NCBI GenBank assembly: GCA_009746045.1
Contig: RPFO01001847.1
Coordinates: 1-63,470 of the forward strand
Length of the DNA: 63,470 nt
From: Mesostigma viride
Lineage: Eukaryota > Streptophyta > Mesostigmatophyceae > Mesostigmatales > Mesostigmataceae
Direction: 5' to 3'
Position numbers and translations under genes: made by a program. This document shows, one piece after another, positions 9,339 to 18,207 of the stretch; the stretch's first letter is position 1, and each line of letters opens with the position of its first letter. Under the pieces are notes generated by a model. It was given only the letters and a program-made list of their open reading frames with translations. It searched no databases and had not been told where the DNA came from.

Positions 9339-10217
9339 ATGGACGCGATGGACTCGGGCACAGTGGAAAGAACCGTGTTGGTGGACGTGGCGGACCTGGC
9401 GTGTGTCATCTGCATGAACGCGGTGTACGACCCGGTTGTGATCGAGTGCCAGACGAGGGTGGAGGGGCGTAAATGCGAGTCGCTGATTTGCCGTGAGCCC
9501 TGCATGAAACTGCTGATCGAGAAGCAGAGGAGCCGCCCGGGCGTGGCGTCGGCGGTTTCTGGAAAGTGCATCATCTGCCGCAAACCGTGGCAGAGGTATC
9601 AGACCAGGCCCATGGTGACCCTTCACAACATAACCGCCAACCTTCGCAGGACCTGTCCGAACGCCGCGAACGGCTGCGACTTCACGGGGCTGCATCCCGA
9701 GATCCGCAACCACGCCCGCGAGTGCGCCTACGTCCGCGTGGAGTGCCCCAACCGCTCGTTCGGCTGCGAGAAGGTGATCCTCCGCAGAAACCTGGACGAG
9801 CACCGCAGGAACTGCGAGTTCTTCCCCTGCAAATTCTCGCTGAACGGCGACGGCTGCGTCCACACGGGACTCTTCGCGTGGATCCAGGAGCACGAGCGGA
9901 CGTGCGAGTACAGTTCCGAGCCATGCGTGTCCGTGATCCAGCAGGCCAGGAGGAGGTACGGAGCCTGGAGATCATGCAACGAGAACAACCTGCTGCGATG
10001 GGACTTGTGCAGGCGCGGGGAGCCGTACGACGAGGCGACGTGTCCGTGTCACTCCCGTAACGCCGACGACGCGCGAACCGTCACCTACACGGCGACGGAG
10101 ACTGCGCCCGTGGATATGAGCCGCGACGACCAGGAAGTCACCTCCAACGACTGGTTCGGACCCAACCCGCCCCGTTTTGCCAGGGGGGCCGCCGAGGACG
10201 CTAGTGCCGAATCATGA
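9339..10217 (+). CDS. RING plus TRAF-type zinc-finger protein, putative E3 ubiquitin ligase
   Basis: 292 residues. Residues 20-82 have CVICMNA, then Cys/His positions and CIICRKPW, a RING-like domain with a long insert. Residues about 105-185 have tandem TRAF-type fingers: CPNAANGCDFTG ... CAYVRVECPNRSFGCE ... CEFFPCKF ... GCVHTG. This RING-TRAF order is that of host TRAF/PDZRN-like E3 ligases. RING domains recruit E2 enzymes and TRAF fingers bind partners, so a role in redirecting host ubiquitination is likely. The ATGA overlap with the next gene (10214) is tight. ATG 9339 is chosen because upstream sequence is not protein-like. Confidence 0.8.
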   Translation: MDAMDSGTVERTVLVDVADLACVICMNAVYDPVVIECQTRVEGRKCESLICREPCMKLLIEKQRSRPGVASAVSGKCIICRKPWQRYQTRPMVTLHNITANLRRTCPNAANGCDFTGLHPEIRNHARECAYVRVECPNRSFGCEKVILRRNLDEHRRNCEFFPCKFSLNGDGCVHTGLFAWIQEHERTCEYSSEPCVSVIQQARRRYGAWRSCNENNLLRWDLCRRGEPYDEATCPCHSRNADDARTVTYTATETAPVDMSRDDQEVTSNDWFGPNPPRFARGAAEDASAES

Positions 10218-11251
10218 CCGACGACCCGCTGCCCTGGTCGCTGGTCGCGGACCACCTGGACGCGAGCGACCTGGAGAGGCTGCGGTTCGCCATGAAGGGG
10301 GACGCGGACTACCGTGCTGCACTGAAGGGGCTGGAGGGCGACTTGGATGCCAAGAGCCTGAGTCTCCGTGCCCGCCTGGCGCCCTTGTACAGTTCGGTCG
10401 TCGCTTCATCGCACGACGCGAACCGGTTCATACAGGCCTTCAGGGCCATGAGAAACGTCGTGATGGAGTACGGGGGGAGCGCGCACGAGGACAGGGTCAT
10501 CTCTTTCGTGCACGCCATGAAGCCCGCGGCCATAACCCCCGAGGGGTGGACAAAGGACCACACGCTCGCGGTGGAAATGCTTTTCCCGATCGCTCAATTC
10601 GACACGAGGTCCTGGGAGTGGTACGACCACCTGACGCGGGCGGTGCTGATGCTCATCCATGGCGACTCCGCCAGCAAGAACCACCCCACGATGAGGGCCT
10701 ACTGGCTCTTCGGCAACGCGTTCGGGATTGAGAACGCCGTCACATTCCTGACCCTCACGTTGATCCTCTTCCGGGACTTTGCTTACGATAAGCAAAACTT
10801 GCGCCTGTTCCTGCATCTGTACAAGAGAGCCGCGGACCGGAGGGGGGACGCCATCCGCTTCTGGTTTGCGGAGACCAACGCGACCTACATCAACCCGCGC
10901 GTACGGGGATCCCACCACGAGCTCATGCCCGCCATGATGCCGACCGGGTTGCGATTCCCCCAGATCACTCGTGCCGCGAGGGGGGACTACTCGTGCAGGA
11001 GGACCGGGATGGGTCCTATTGACGCCTGGGTGGATGAGAGGGTGGAACACTTCCGCTGCCTGGCAGACATCTACAAGAGGCGGCTGGAGCGTGCTTTTCA
11101 GATGATGAAAAACGAGAACGCCGGCAAGCTGGCATTTTGCTCCCTGAAGTGGAGCAATATAGCCTGGCCCGCGTGTGCCTCGTACGCCAACCACGAGTGG
11201 ATCGTGCGCCTGTTCAACGAGCCCAGCCTGCACATTCGTAGCGATATATAA
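10214..11251 (+). CDS. Hypothetical protein with F-box-like N-terminus
   Basis: 345 residues, overlapping the RING/TRAF stop by four bases (ATGA). Residues 4-30 (DPLPWSLVADHLDASDLERLRFA) weakly match an F-box (LPxxLxxxxLxxxDLxxL). The rest is helical with aromatic clusters (FDTRSWEWYDHLTRAVLMLIHG, YWLFGNAFGIENAV) and no motif I can name. If the F-box is real, the protein would act as a substrate adaptor for a host SCF ligase beside the RING protein. Confidence 0.6.
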   Translation: MTDDPLPWSLVADHLDASDLERLRFAMKGDADYRAALKGLEGDLDAKSLSLRARLAPLYSSVVASSHDANRFIQAFRAMRNVVMEYGGSAHEDRVISFVHAMKPAAITPEGWTKDHTLAVEMLFPIAQFDTRSWEWYDHLTRAVLMLIHGDSASKNHPTMRAYWLFGNAFGIENAVTFLTLTLILFRDFAYDKQNLRLFLHLYKRAADRRGDAIRFWFAETNATYINPRVRGSHHELMPAMMPTGLRFPQITRAARGDYSCRRTGMGPIDAWVDERVEHFRCLADIYKRRLERAFQMMKNENAGKLAFCSLKWSNIAWPACASYANHEWIVRLFNEPSLHIRSDI

Positions 11252-11276
11252 TTCTGCGTGCTTTCCTATATGGTAG

Positions 11277-11486
11277 ATGGGTGCCTGCGTCTCGCGAGAT
11301 AAGAGGGTACTTCCGCGTAACGATGCGCTGAGTCCGCTAGACATCGCGTTGATGGTACAGGCCCTGGAGGGCGAAAACGAGATTGCCGATTCGTGCAAAG
11401 TGTTTGAATTAAACCAAGTTGTCATTCCAAAATTAATAAATGCACTCATTAAAGACAAACAGACATGGACACAATCGCCTGGTTGA
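11277..11486 (+). CDS. Small protein with N-myristoylation signal
   Basis: 69 residues starting MGACVSRDKR: Gly2 with Ser6 is the N-myristoyltransferase pattern and Cys4 could be palmitoylated. No membrane segment. Such lipid-anchored proteins sit on virion inner membranes or host membranes. A TATATA lies just upstream (11244-11250). The end overlaps the next gene by 22 bases in another frame. Confidence 0.6.
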   Translation: MGACVSRDKRVLPRNDALSPLDIALMVQALEGENEIADSCKVFELNQVVIPKLINALIKDKQTWTQSPG

Positions 11487-11689
11487 GATCCGCACGTATG
11501 TTTGGGATCGCCTTATTCGACGTCCTCGCCACCCTAGCGGTGGCCGCGGGGTACAGCGCCTACAAACGAAGGGCCGTGAACCTGCGCGACATGGCCGTCA
11601 AGTTCCTACTGCTACTCCTCGTCGGGGAGCTGCTCCATCTGCTCCTGGAGGTGGACACCCGCGTCACTCGATACCTCACTCGCCCATGA
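11465..11689 (+). CDS. Small two-segment membrane protein
   Basis: 74 residues: a hydrophobic segment MFGIALFDVLATLAVAAGY (about 12-30), a basic loop (KRRAVNLRD), and a second segment VKFLLLLLVGELLHLLLEV (about 45-63). Small proteins with this two-helix plan are common in nucleocytovirus virion membranes. Its end overlaps the opposite-strand F-box gene by 14 bases. Confidence 0.7.
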   Translation: MDTIAWLRSARMFGIALFDVLATLAVAAGYSAYKRRAVNLRDMAVKFLLLLLVGELLHLLLEVDTRVTRYLTRP

Positions 11690-12914
11690 CCGCGTCGAGC
11701 CCGTAGCGCCTGCCGCAGTTGCCGCCGAACCCGTGGAACACGTCGTAGATGTACGTCAACGTGCGTAGGCAGAACACGCAGCAGTTGCTCCTCATCCAGC
11801 TGTGGAGGCACTCGCGCGGGTTGGCGGCCATGCGCTCCATCTGTTTCTCCATGCCCGACGTCCACCCGGCCGTTTTGTACACCGTGCCATCCTTCATCGC
11901 CACCAGGATGGTCTGGGTGTACCGCCATCGCTTGAAGTCGTACTTGAACCCCCACATGTTTCCCAAGCTGTCGAGAGAGAACAAGATGATGAGAGGGCCG
12001 AGATGCGAGCTCGCATCCTCCATCAGCCGAGCGGGCATGTACACGCAGCCGTACCCCACAGGGGCGATCACACGCCTGTTGGCGCGAAACCCCGCGTTCA
12101 GAATGGTGGCGAGCTGGTTGGCGCCCTGGCACGCGAGGGGAGGGGGGAGCAGCCCAGCTGCGTGGGGAGGGTGAGGGTGTGGGTACTCCCCTTGGAGCCA
12201 AAGAGGGTGAATGCGACCTCGTTGGCGCCCGGGCCGCAAGGAAACATCCACTCCAGGACACTCTTCAGCTCCAGAAAGGCCTTCTCCACGCGGATGAATC
12301 TCCTGTCGTTGACCAGGAAAGAGGTGGGGGTCTTCCTCTCAGCCAGGTGGAGCACGCTCTTGATGGTTTCCTTCAAACGCCTCACCACCCCACCCTGGTA
12401 GGCCCTGAAACTGCTCTCATCCCTCCCCATGAGCGGGTGAGACATGCACTTGATCAACTGAAACGCGGCCGAAAACTCCGACACGACCCCTTTGAAGAGG
12501 GCCTTGTTGAGTGCCATAGTCATGGCAGCATCCTGCAGGGGCATCTTGGAGAGAACATCATTGAGCACTTCTTGTGGAAGATCTTCTAGCCTCTTCCCTG
12601 CCTCTGCCACTTCCTGCTGCCTCCCCCCCTTGCTTGGATGCTGCATCCTTGCCAGCTGCTGCTACCAGGTCAGGAAGGATGGATAGCACAAGGAAATACA
12701 CCCCAGTCACCAGCACTGCTATGTCAAGCTTGGATGTGGCTCTGTGGGCACCTGAGAAAATGACCAAGGCCTTCACTGGGGTGCTGTCAGCCTTAAAATC
12801 TGAGAGCAACACAAAGGGTAGCAGCTGGGAAAATAGGAAGGTAGCTGAGGTGAGTGAATCTGTGGCAAAAGCCTTGTCCATGGCATCTATAGTAGGGGGC
12901 ATACTTTTTTTCAT
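11676..12914 (-). CDS. F-box protein, probably with N-terminal membrane segments (frameshifted)
   Basis: From 12646 leftwards the protein has RLEDLPQEVLNDVLSKMPLQ, a good F-box, then about 130 residues before the frame breaks near 12140 (G runs) and resumes as the 11676-12135 stretch (ILNAGFRANRRVIAPVGYGC ... SNCCVFCLRTLTYIYDVF). Upstream, 12914-12630 is also open in a second minus frame and encodes two hydrophobic segments (SATFLFSQLLPFVLLSDF; LDIAVLVTGVYFLVLSIL) that would join the F-box at a G6 run near 12627. So the gene may run 12914 to 11676 with two indels; the first ATG may instead be 12646. It diverges from the D5 helicase. The first 430 bases contain no CpG at all. Confidence 0.6.
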
Positions 12915-13490
12915 GTTGCCGGCGTTAGCGGCAGGCGCGGGAGAGACGCGGCGGTTATCAGAAAAATGCAGGGTCGGCGGCAGGTTACGAAAAGTCGGCC
13001 GAGACTCCATGGCTATCGGGCCTTTGCCGGGGAGTTATTAAAATTCTGCCAGGATTCCGTGGCGCGGGGGGCAGTCCCGTGGAGTTACCAGAAGTTGGCC
13101 GACAGCACGGTGCGTGCATGCATGGGGCGCGGCGTCGGAGTTCCCTCAAGTTTCCCGCCAGTCCGGAACGCGTGCCGCGGTGCCGGCGGTTACCGAAAGT
13201 TTCCCGCGAGTTCGCCGGCAAATCTGGGCCACAAACGAGGCGCTGTGGCGGGATTTGCGCCGTTTGCGCGCGGCCACCCCCGCACAACCGGCAGGATACC
13301 GCGTTCACGCCGGAGCTACGAGGATTTATGGGAAATTTGCCCCCCACCTGGCCATCTCTCACAAGCTGAAAGCCTCATGGCACCTCCCAACCAGTGGCAA
13401 GAATGCACCTTGTTACCATGTGATTTTCGCATCTCGGCCGGTGTTCGACTAAAAGGGCCAGGTTTTTCTGTGTCCACTACATAGAAAACC
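12915..13490. promoter_or_regulatory. Divergent CpG-rich promoter with E2F-like sites and GTTAY repeats
   Basis: This 575-base gap lies between the F-box gene (left) and the D5 helicase (right). It has two perfect E2F consensus octamers TTTCCCGC (13151-13158 and 13200-13207). An element of the form GTTAY followed by an A-rich trinucleotide and CC recurs at 12954, 12984, 13034, 13084 and 13189, with 50-base spacing between the middle copies. CpG is abundant here and nearly absent on both sides. I read it as a host-cell-cycle-type early promoter or an origin-linked control region. Confidence 0.55.
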
Positions 13491-15860
13491 ATGGCTGGAA
13501 AGAAGAAGCTGTCACATCACCAATCCAGGGGTGCAGGTGACAGCCCCTCCTCCCCCACCATGGAGGGCAGGGCATCCAAAAAGTCAAAGTTTGTGGATGA
13601 TGCTGCTGAGGAGTCATCTGATGAGGAGGGCAACAAGGGAGGGGAGGAGAGTGAGGATTTTTCGCCGGAAAACTCGCAAGACAGGGGATTTATTGATGAT
13701 CAGCATGTGGACCACCCTCCTGTCATGCCCAACCCTGCCACTGTGTTCCCAGATGATGATGATGAGGAGGAGGAGGATATGGAGGAGGAGGAGGAGGGCC
13801 CCACACCACCTCCAGAGGAGGAGGAGGAGGAGGAGGAGGCTGCTGGTGATGGTGGAGTGGATGGAGCAGCTGGAGCTCCTAGTATTGGGTCGCAGCCGGC
13901 GGGATACGACGACCTGAAGGCCTTCAGGAACCTTCTGGCCGACCCGGAGGGGATGATCACCTTCATCACCGACTGCAAGACCTTCTCGGAGGAGCGGATC
14001 ATGGAAATCGCGCGCATGCTCAAGGTCGGCATCGTGGAGGCCCACCCCGCGTGCATCATGGAGGACATCTTCAAGCTGTACAAGCCAGAGCTCAACCCCT
14101 TCGGCGACGAGGACGACGACGCGCGCCACGCCACCTGCTGGAAGTACGTGAACTGCTGCGACTCCGTCCCGCTCGTCTACGAGGCCCTCAACAAGAGCAA
14201 CCTGGCGGTCATGTCAAGGCTGCACGGCCTCGTCGCGCAGATGGAGGAGGTGGGACCCACCGAACTCGTGGGTGATGTCACCGATGCCGTGGGGCGCGTC
14301 TTCACCATGCGTGAGGCGGTCTGCTGCATCCTCGAGGCCCGGCTGCCCCAGAGGGAGAGGGAGAGCCTGCTCCTCTCCAAGCTGATCGTGCGGCTCTCCC
14401 ACGGGAGCGCCGAGCTCAACGATCTGCACAGGCTCATGGTCATCCTCACAGCACACTGGCACCACATGGGCTACAGGAAGGGGGAGGAGGACAGCGACGA
14501 CGGGGTCTACGTCCGCGAGTTCACGCCCGAGGGCCACGACACCCACTACTGGAAGAAGGTAACCACCATCAAGAAGTGGGTGCGCGAGATGACCAGTCCG
14601 GAGTACCCCATCCCGTGGAAGATCTGCCAGAGGGATGGCAGCACGTGCAAGAAGGCCACCGAGCACATCATGGAGTCGGCGCCGGCCGCCTTCCCCGTCC
14701 GCCCCAAGGACCGCCACGTGTTCGCCTTCCGCAACGGCATATACCGCGCCGACACGGACGAGTTCTTCCCCTACGACGGCCCGCGCAAGCTCCCCAGCGA
14801 CGTGGGGGCGTGCCGGTACTTTCCGGATGCCCATGTGCCCCCCGAGTTCTTCGAGGAGGGCGCGTTCCGGGGCGAGTTCGAGGACGGAGAGTGGGTCGAC
14901 ATCCCCTGCGAGCCGGTGTCCACCGTACTGGAGTTCCAGGGCTACTCGCGCAACGTGCAGAAGACCTTCTGGGCACTCGCGATCGGTCGCATGCTCTACA
15001 ACCTCAAGGAGCTGGACATGTTCGAGGTCATGGTCTTCCTCAAGGGCATGGCGGGGTCGGGCAAGTCCACGCTCATCAACATCATGAACCTCATCTACGG
15101 GCCGGAGGTGGGCGTGCTGTCCAACAACATCGAGAGCATGTTCGGACTGTCCAAGCTCAAGGACAAGTACGCCAACATCACCGTGGAGATCGACGAGCGG
15201 TTCAAGCTCACCCAGAGCGACTGGCTGTCCATGGTCAGCGGGGAGCGCATCTCCATGGCCGTCAAGCACGGCGACCCCATCACCGAGGACTGGCGCCCCC
15301 CCCTGCTGGCCGCCGGGAACAAGATGTTCTGGACCTCGGACAACGCCAGCCAGATCAGCCGCCGCCTCGTGCTCTTCCCGTTCGACAAGAAGCCCGAGGA
15401 GCCCGACGCCACGCTGGCCCACCGGATGAAGGCCAACGTCGCGGCCATCATCGTGAAGGGCAACCGCGCGTACAGGGCGCTGGTGCGGGCCGTCGGCAGC
15501 CGGTCGGTGCACAAGTACATCGACCCCCAGTTCACCGAGTGGCGCAGGCAGGCCGCCGAGAGCTCCAGCCTGCTCATCACCTTCCTCAACTCCGTGTCCT
15601 GGGTCGAGCGCGGGGAGGAGTGCTACATGCCCTGGGACCTGTTCGAGAAGAAGTTCACCGAGTGGGCGGGGGCGCGGGACAAGCGCAAGACCAACATGGA
15701 CGAGGACTACTACAAGTACATCTTCGCGGAGTTCAACATCCGCGTGGTCAAGGACAGGACCTGGAAGAACTACCCGCGCAACTCCAACACTCGCAAGCGG
15801 GCCATCTGGCTCTACGGCGTGGACTTCAACTTTGACGAGGAGGAGGCGGGCGGCGTGTGA
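13491..15860 (+). CDS. D5-like superfamily 3 helicase (replicative)
   Basis: 789 residues. The head (1-130) is disordered and very acidic (poly-Glu/Asp runs at about 85-120). The C-terminal half carries the SF3 helicase: Walker A GMAGSGKST at about 518-526, a Walker B-like VEIDERF at about 564, motif C LLAAGNKMF at about 604 with the conserved Asn, and an arginine stretch SRRLVLFPF at about 624. D5 helicases unwind viral DNA and in many nucleocytoviruses are fused to a primase; here the primase is separate (36543-38033). The first 400 bases hold only three CpG, then the gene becomes CpG-rich. The upstream gap carries E2F-like sites; AATAAA at 15982 follows the stop. Confidence 0.9.
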   Translation: MAGKKKLSHHQSRGAGDSPSSPTMEGRASKKSKFVDDAAEESSDEEGNKGGEESEDFSPENSQDRGFIDDQHVDHPPVMPNPATVFPDDDDEEEEDMEEEEEGPTPPPEEEEEEEEAAGDGGVDGAAGAPSIGSQPAGYDDLKAFRNLLADPEGMITFITDCKTFSEERIMEIARMLKVGIVEAHPACIMEDIFKLYKPELNPFGDEDDDARHATCWKYVNCCDSVPLVYEALNKSNLAVMSRLHGLVAQMEEVGPTELVGDVTDAVGRVFTMREAVCCILEARLPQRERESLLLSKLIVRLSHGSAELNDLHRLMVILTAHWHHMGYRKGEEDSDDGVYVREFTPEGHDTHYWKKVTTIKKWVREMTSPEYPIPWKICQRDGSTCKKATEHIMESAPAAFPVRPKDRHVFAFRNGIYRADTDEFFPYDGPRKLPSDVGACRYFPDAHVPPEFFEEGAFRGEFEDGEWVDIPCEPVSTVLEFQGYSRNVQKTFWALAIGRMLYNLKELDMFEVMVFLKGMAGSGKSTLINIMNLIYGPEVGVLSNNIESMFGLSKLKDKYANITVEIDERFKLTQSDWLSMVSGERISMAVKHGDPITEDWRPPLLAAGNKMFWTSDNASQISRRLVLFPFDKKPEEPDATLAHRMKANVAAIIVKGNRAYRALVRAVGSRSVHKYIDPQFTEWRRQAAESSSLLITFLNSVSWVERGEECYMPWDLFEKKFTEWAGARDKRKTNMDEDYYKYIFAEFNIRVVKDRTWKNYPRNSNTRKRAIWLYGVDFNFDEEEAGGV

Positions 15861-15981
15861 GAGGCGCCTTTGTGTTTATCACCGTGCCCGCGTGGCCGGT
15901 TGGTGGTTGGCGTGCATGCCACAATTGGATGTTTGCTGTGGTCCTTGTGTTTCCTATGCAATACTACTCCGATCCAAGATG

Positions 15982-15987
15982 AATAAA
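15982..15987 (+). terminator. AATAAA polyadenylation-like signal after the D5 helicase
   Basis: AATAAA about 122 bases after the helicase stop, in an AT-rich gap with a T9 run just downstream. Confidence 0.35.
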
Positions 15988-16027
15988 GATGCTTTTTTTT
16001 TATATCACGCAACTGTAATTGACTCCC

Positions 16028-16839
16028 ATGAAGTGCAAGTCTCTCACTAGACAGCGCCAAAGATGCAAGAACCCGGCGGTTGTGGGCAGCCAATACTGTG
16101 GTCGCCATAGGAGTGGCGGGCAGTCTCGAACGCACACAATGAAAGCGCGAAACAGCATTATCCGAGCAAGGATAATATTAGATAGAGAAAGACGGGCGAG
16201 ACGGAGAGAAGCAGAGAGAAAGAGGAACAGGAGGAAGAAGAATGGAGACAGATAGAACGTGAAAGGGCGGGTACAATAGAAACGGGACGTGGATGGCAAC
16301 TCAGGAACGATCCCATTATTAATCGTTATCCTTTCCCTGATTCGATTGCACGAGACACTGTTAACGAGGGGATTATGGGTGACGACAACGATATGGAGGA
16401 CAAACACACCCGTCACGCGGAATGGGACCCCTCCCCTGGGAGTTTTGGTGGGTATGGCGGGGCTCATCAGCACAATCTGTCCAAGGCAAAGAAGGGCGAA
16501 ACCCCGGTTATCCGAGATGTCTTGCGTCTTGGGAAAAAAGAAGTCGATAAGGAAAATGTGCGCGAACAGAACTACCAGACCCAGCTATACTTGGACAAGG
16601 CAAGGGGGTGGAGAGGAGAAGTCTATCCCAGGAGGCCGCCGAAGAGGTACAAGACCGCCTATTCTGTGGAAGAGTTTCGTAAGGCGGGAGTGCTCGAGCC
16701 GGCTACGGGGTACGAGTATGTGTCGGCCGAGTCGGATGAGGCGTACTTGTCCGCCGAGTCGGGTGATGAAGGCGACCAGAGTGAGCACGTGATGAGAGCG
16801 AGGAGATATGATAGCCTGAGTGACCGACGGTACAACTGA
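16028..16839 (+). CDS. Zinc-head protein 1 (CxxxT...C...CxxH) with disordered tail, frameshifted
   Basis: ATG 16028. Residues 1-24 (MKCKSLTRQRQRCKNPAVVG, then SQYCGRH) form a four-ligand Cys3-His zinc head, followed by a basic helix. The first frame stops at 16255, but frame +1 is open from 16186 to 16839 and continues with Glu/Arg-rich and then structured-looking sequence (ATGYEYVSAESDEAYLSAES), so this is probably one gene with an indel between 16186 and 16245. At least seven genes in the window share this head. DNA or protein binding is likely for a small zinc module; the target is unknown. Confidence 0.6.
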
Positions 16840-16883
16840 GACGCCGCGGATATTTAATCGCCACAATAGTAATAAGCGCACTC

Positions 16884-17162
16884 ATGACATCCCTCAGACT
16901 CGCCCATCCCAGCTGGTCGTTCGCCTCGCCACAACAGTCCACCGCGTGGGCGGGGGTCAGGCCGTTCCGCGGCGCGCAACAGCCCAGTCCCGTGACGTAC
17001 GGACGAGGCGGCATGCTGGCCCAGCACGCGCGCGCCGTCTTCGCGGCACTGGGCTTGCCCCACGTCGCGGACTGCGACATGGAAGCCGTCGTGAGCGACG
17101 CGCTCCTCGGCCTGCTCATCTTGTGGCTGATCCACACCGCTCGCGGGTCCGTTGCAGGGTGA
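16884..17162 (+). CDS. Small protein with C-terminal hydrophobic segment
   Basis: 92 residues; the last 25 (VVSDALLGLLILWLIHTARG) form one membrane helix, the head is Ser/Pro/Gln-rich. It is antisense to the downstream part of an open minus frame that begins at 17545; I consider this + strand reading the better one because of the clear tail anchor. No family recognised. Confidence 0.5.
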   Translation: MTSLRLAHPSWSFASPQQSTAWAGVRPFRGAQQPSPVTYGRGGMLAQHARAVFAALGLPHVADCDMEAVVSDALLGLLILWLIHTARGSVAG

Positions 17163-17545
17163 GCGCCAGGCGGCGTATCGAATCCCTCGCGTTCGTCCCC
17201 CCTTGGTTCCGTTGGCGGGGGCGGGGCCTTGGGTTTGCTCTCCCCCCCATTCGGCCCCCACTCGATGTACACCATGTTCTCCCCCACCTGCTTGACGCGG
17301 AACCCGCGATGGGTCAGCCGCCGTCCGACGTGCTTCACCACCTCCGAGGCCTTGTAGATGGGCAGCCCGAACTGGTACAGCGGCACCGTGTAGAAGGCGA
17401 ACTGCCGCCCCTGGCGCGCGCTCGACTCGATCACCGTCTCCACGGTGTGCATGATGCGGTCCTCCGTGATGCGGCTACCCCGCGCGGATTCTCGAGACAT
17501 GTTGTAGGCTCGGTCGGCGGTGATCACGCCCCTGCTGCGGTTCAT
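17163..17545 (-). CDS. Conserved nucleocytovirus-type hypothetical protein (DUF5759-like)
   Basis: Read from 17545: a helical head (SRITEDRIMHTVETVIESSA), then FAFYTVPLYQFGLPIYKASE, RRLTHRGFRVKQ and NMVYIEWG. The run FYxVPxxxxGxPxY, then a helix, then GFxVxxxxxxxxIxW recalls a family of unknown function found in mimivirus- and phycodnavirus-like genomes (I think DUF5759). The tail (about 17163-17260) is Pro-rich and its exact end is uncertain; the frame stays open beyond, over the 16884-17162 gene. Confidence 0.6.
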
Positions 17546-17571
17546 TTCGCCACCCTCACTAGATAGCACAC

Positions 17572-18164
17572 ATGGATATTTTCGGGAGCGCGCTCTGGTC
17601 GCACATGGAACAGTGGGCCACAAACCACGGGCACGGAGCCGCGGCCGCCGAGGAGGATGTCCCCAATGCCATACTGGTCGACCCCGAGTTCGGAAACGCC
17701 GCCATGATCGTCAGGTTCCCCCCCGACTTCTCCTACCACGAGGTGTGGAAGCTGTTGGGTGGCAAAGCCCCCCCAAGTTGATGGACATCGTCCGTCCGAG
17801 GCGCAAGGAGACGTGGGGCAAGGCCGTAGGCGTGTACGTGGGTGGGTCGGAGCCGCGCAAGCACAACCGTCTCGCCACACAGATACTGGGGGAGCCGATC
17901 CACGGGAGCGCGCTCATGATTAAGACGCTCGACGATGGAAAGACGCCCACCAAGGTGGTCCACACGTGCAGGAACGAGGTCATCGCCATGTCGCGGGTCC
18001 CAAAGGCGACGTGGATCGAGATCCTGTGCGCCGAAGAGAATGCCCCCGTGGCCGGGCACGCATACCCCACGTGCCGCGTGTGCAGGCGCCCCTACATGGC
18101 GCTCGAGAGGAACGCGCCCATCTGCACCTGCTCCGTGACCACGCAGAACGTGAGTGTGGTATAA
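17572..18164 (+). CDS. Hypothetical protein with C-terminal Cys cluster (frameshifted)
   Basis: The first frame (17572-17781) gives MDIFGSALWSHMEQWATNHG ... RFPPDFSYHEVWKLLGGKAPP and then breaks in a C7 run (about 17767-17773); the next frame continues MDIVRPRRKETWGKAVGVYV ... to 18164. The end has CRVCRRPYMALERNAPICTC, two CxxC-like pairs that could form a zinc ribbon. The middle (GSALMIKTLDDGKTPTKVV) is globular. No family recognised. The frameshift is probably an indel. Confidence 0.55.
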
Positions 18165-18207
18165 ACGGCCCCTTTTTTTCCTCGCACTAGTATGACTAGC
18201 AGCCGCC

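Noticed and set aside
12574-13041. Plus-strand 155-residue ORF over the F-box gene start
   Set aside because: The minus-strand reading has two good membrane segments and leads into the F-box; the + strand ORF has no motif and runs into the promoter.
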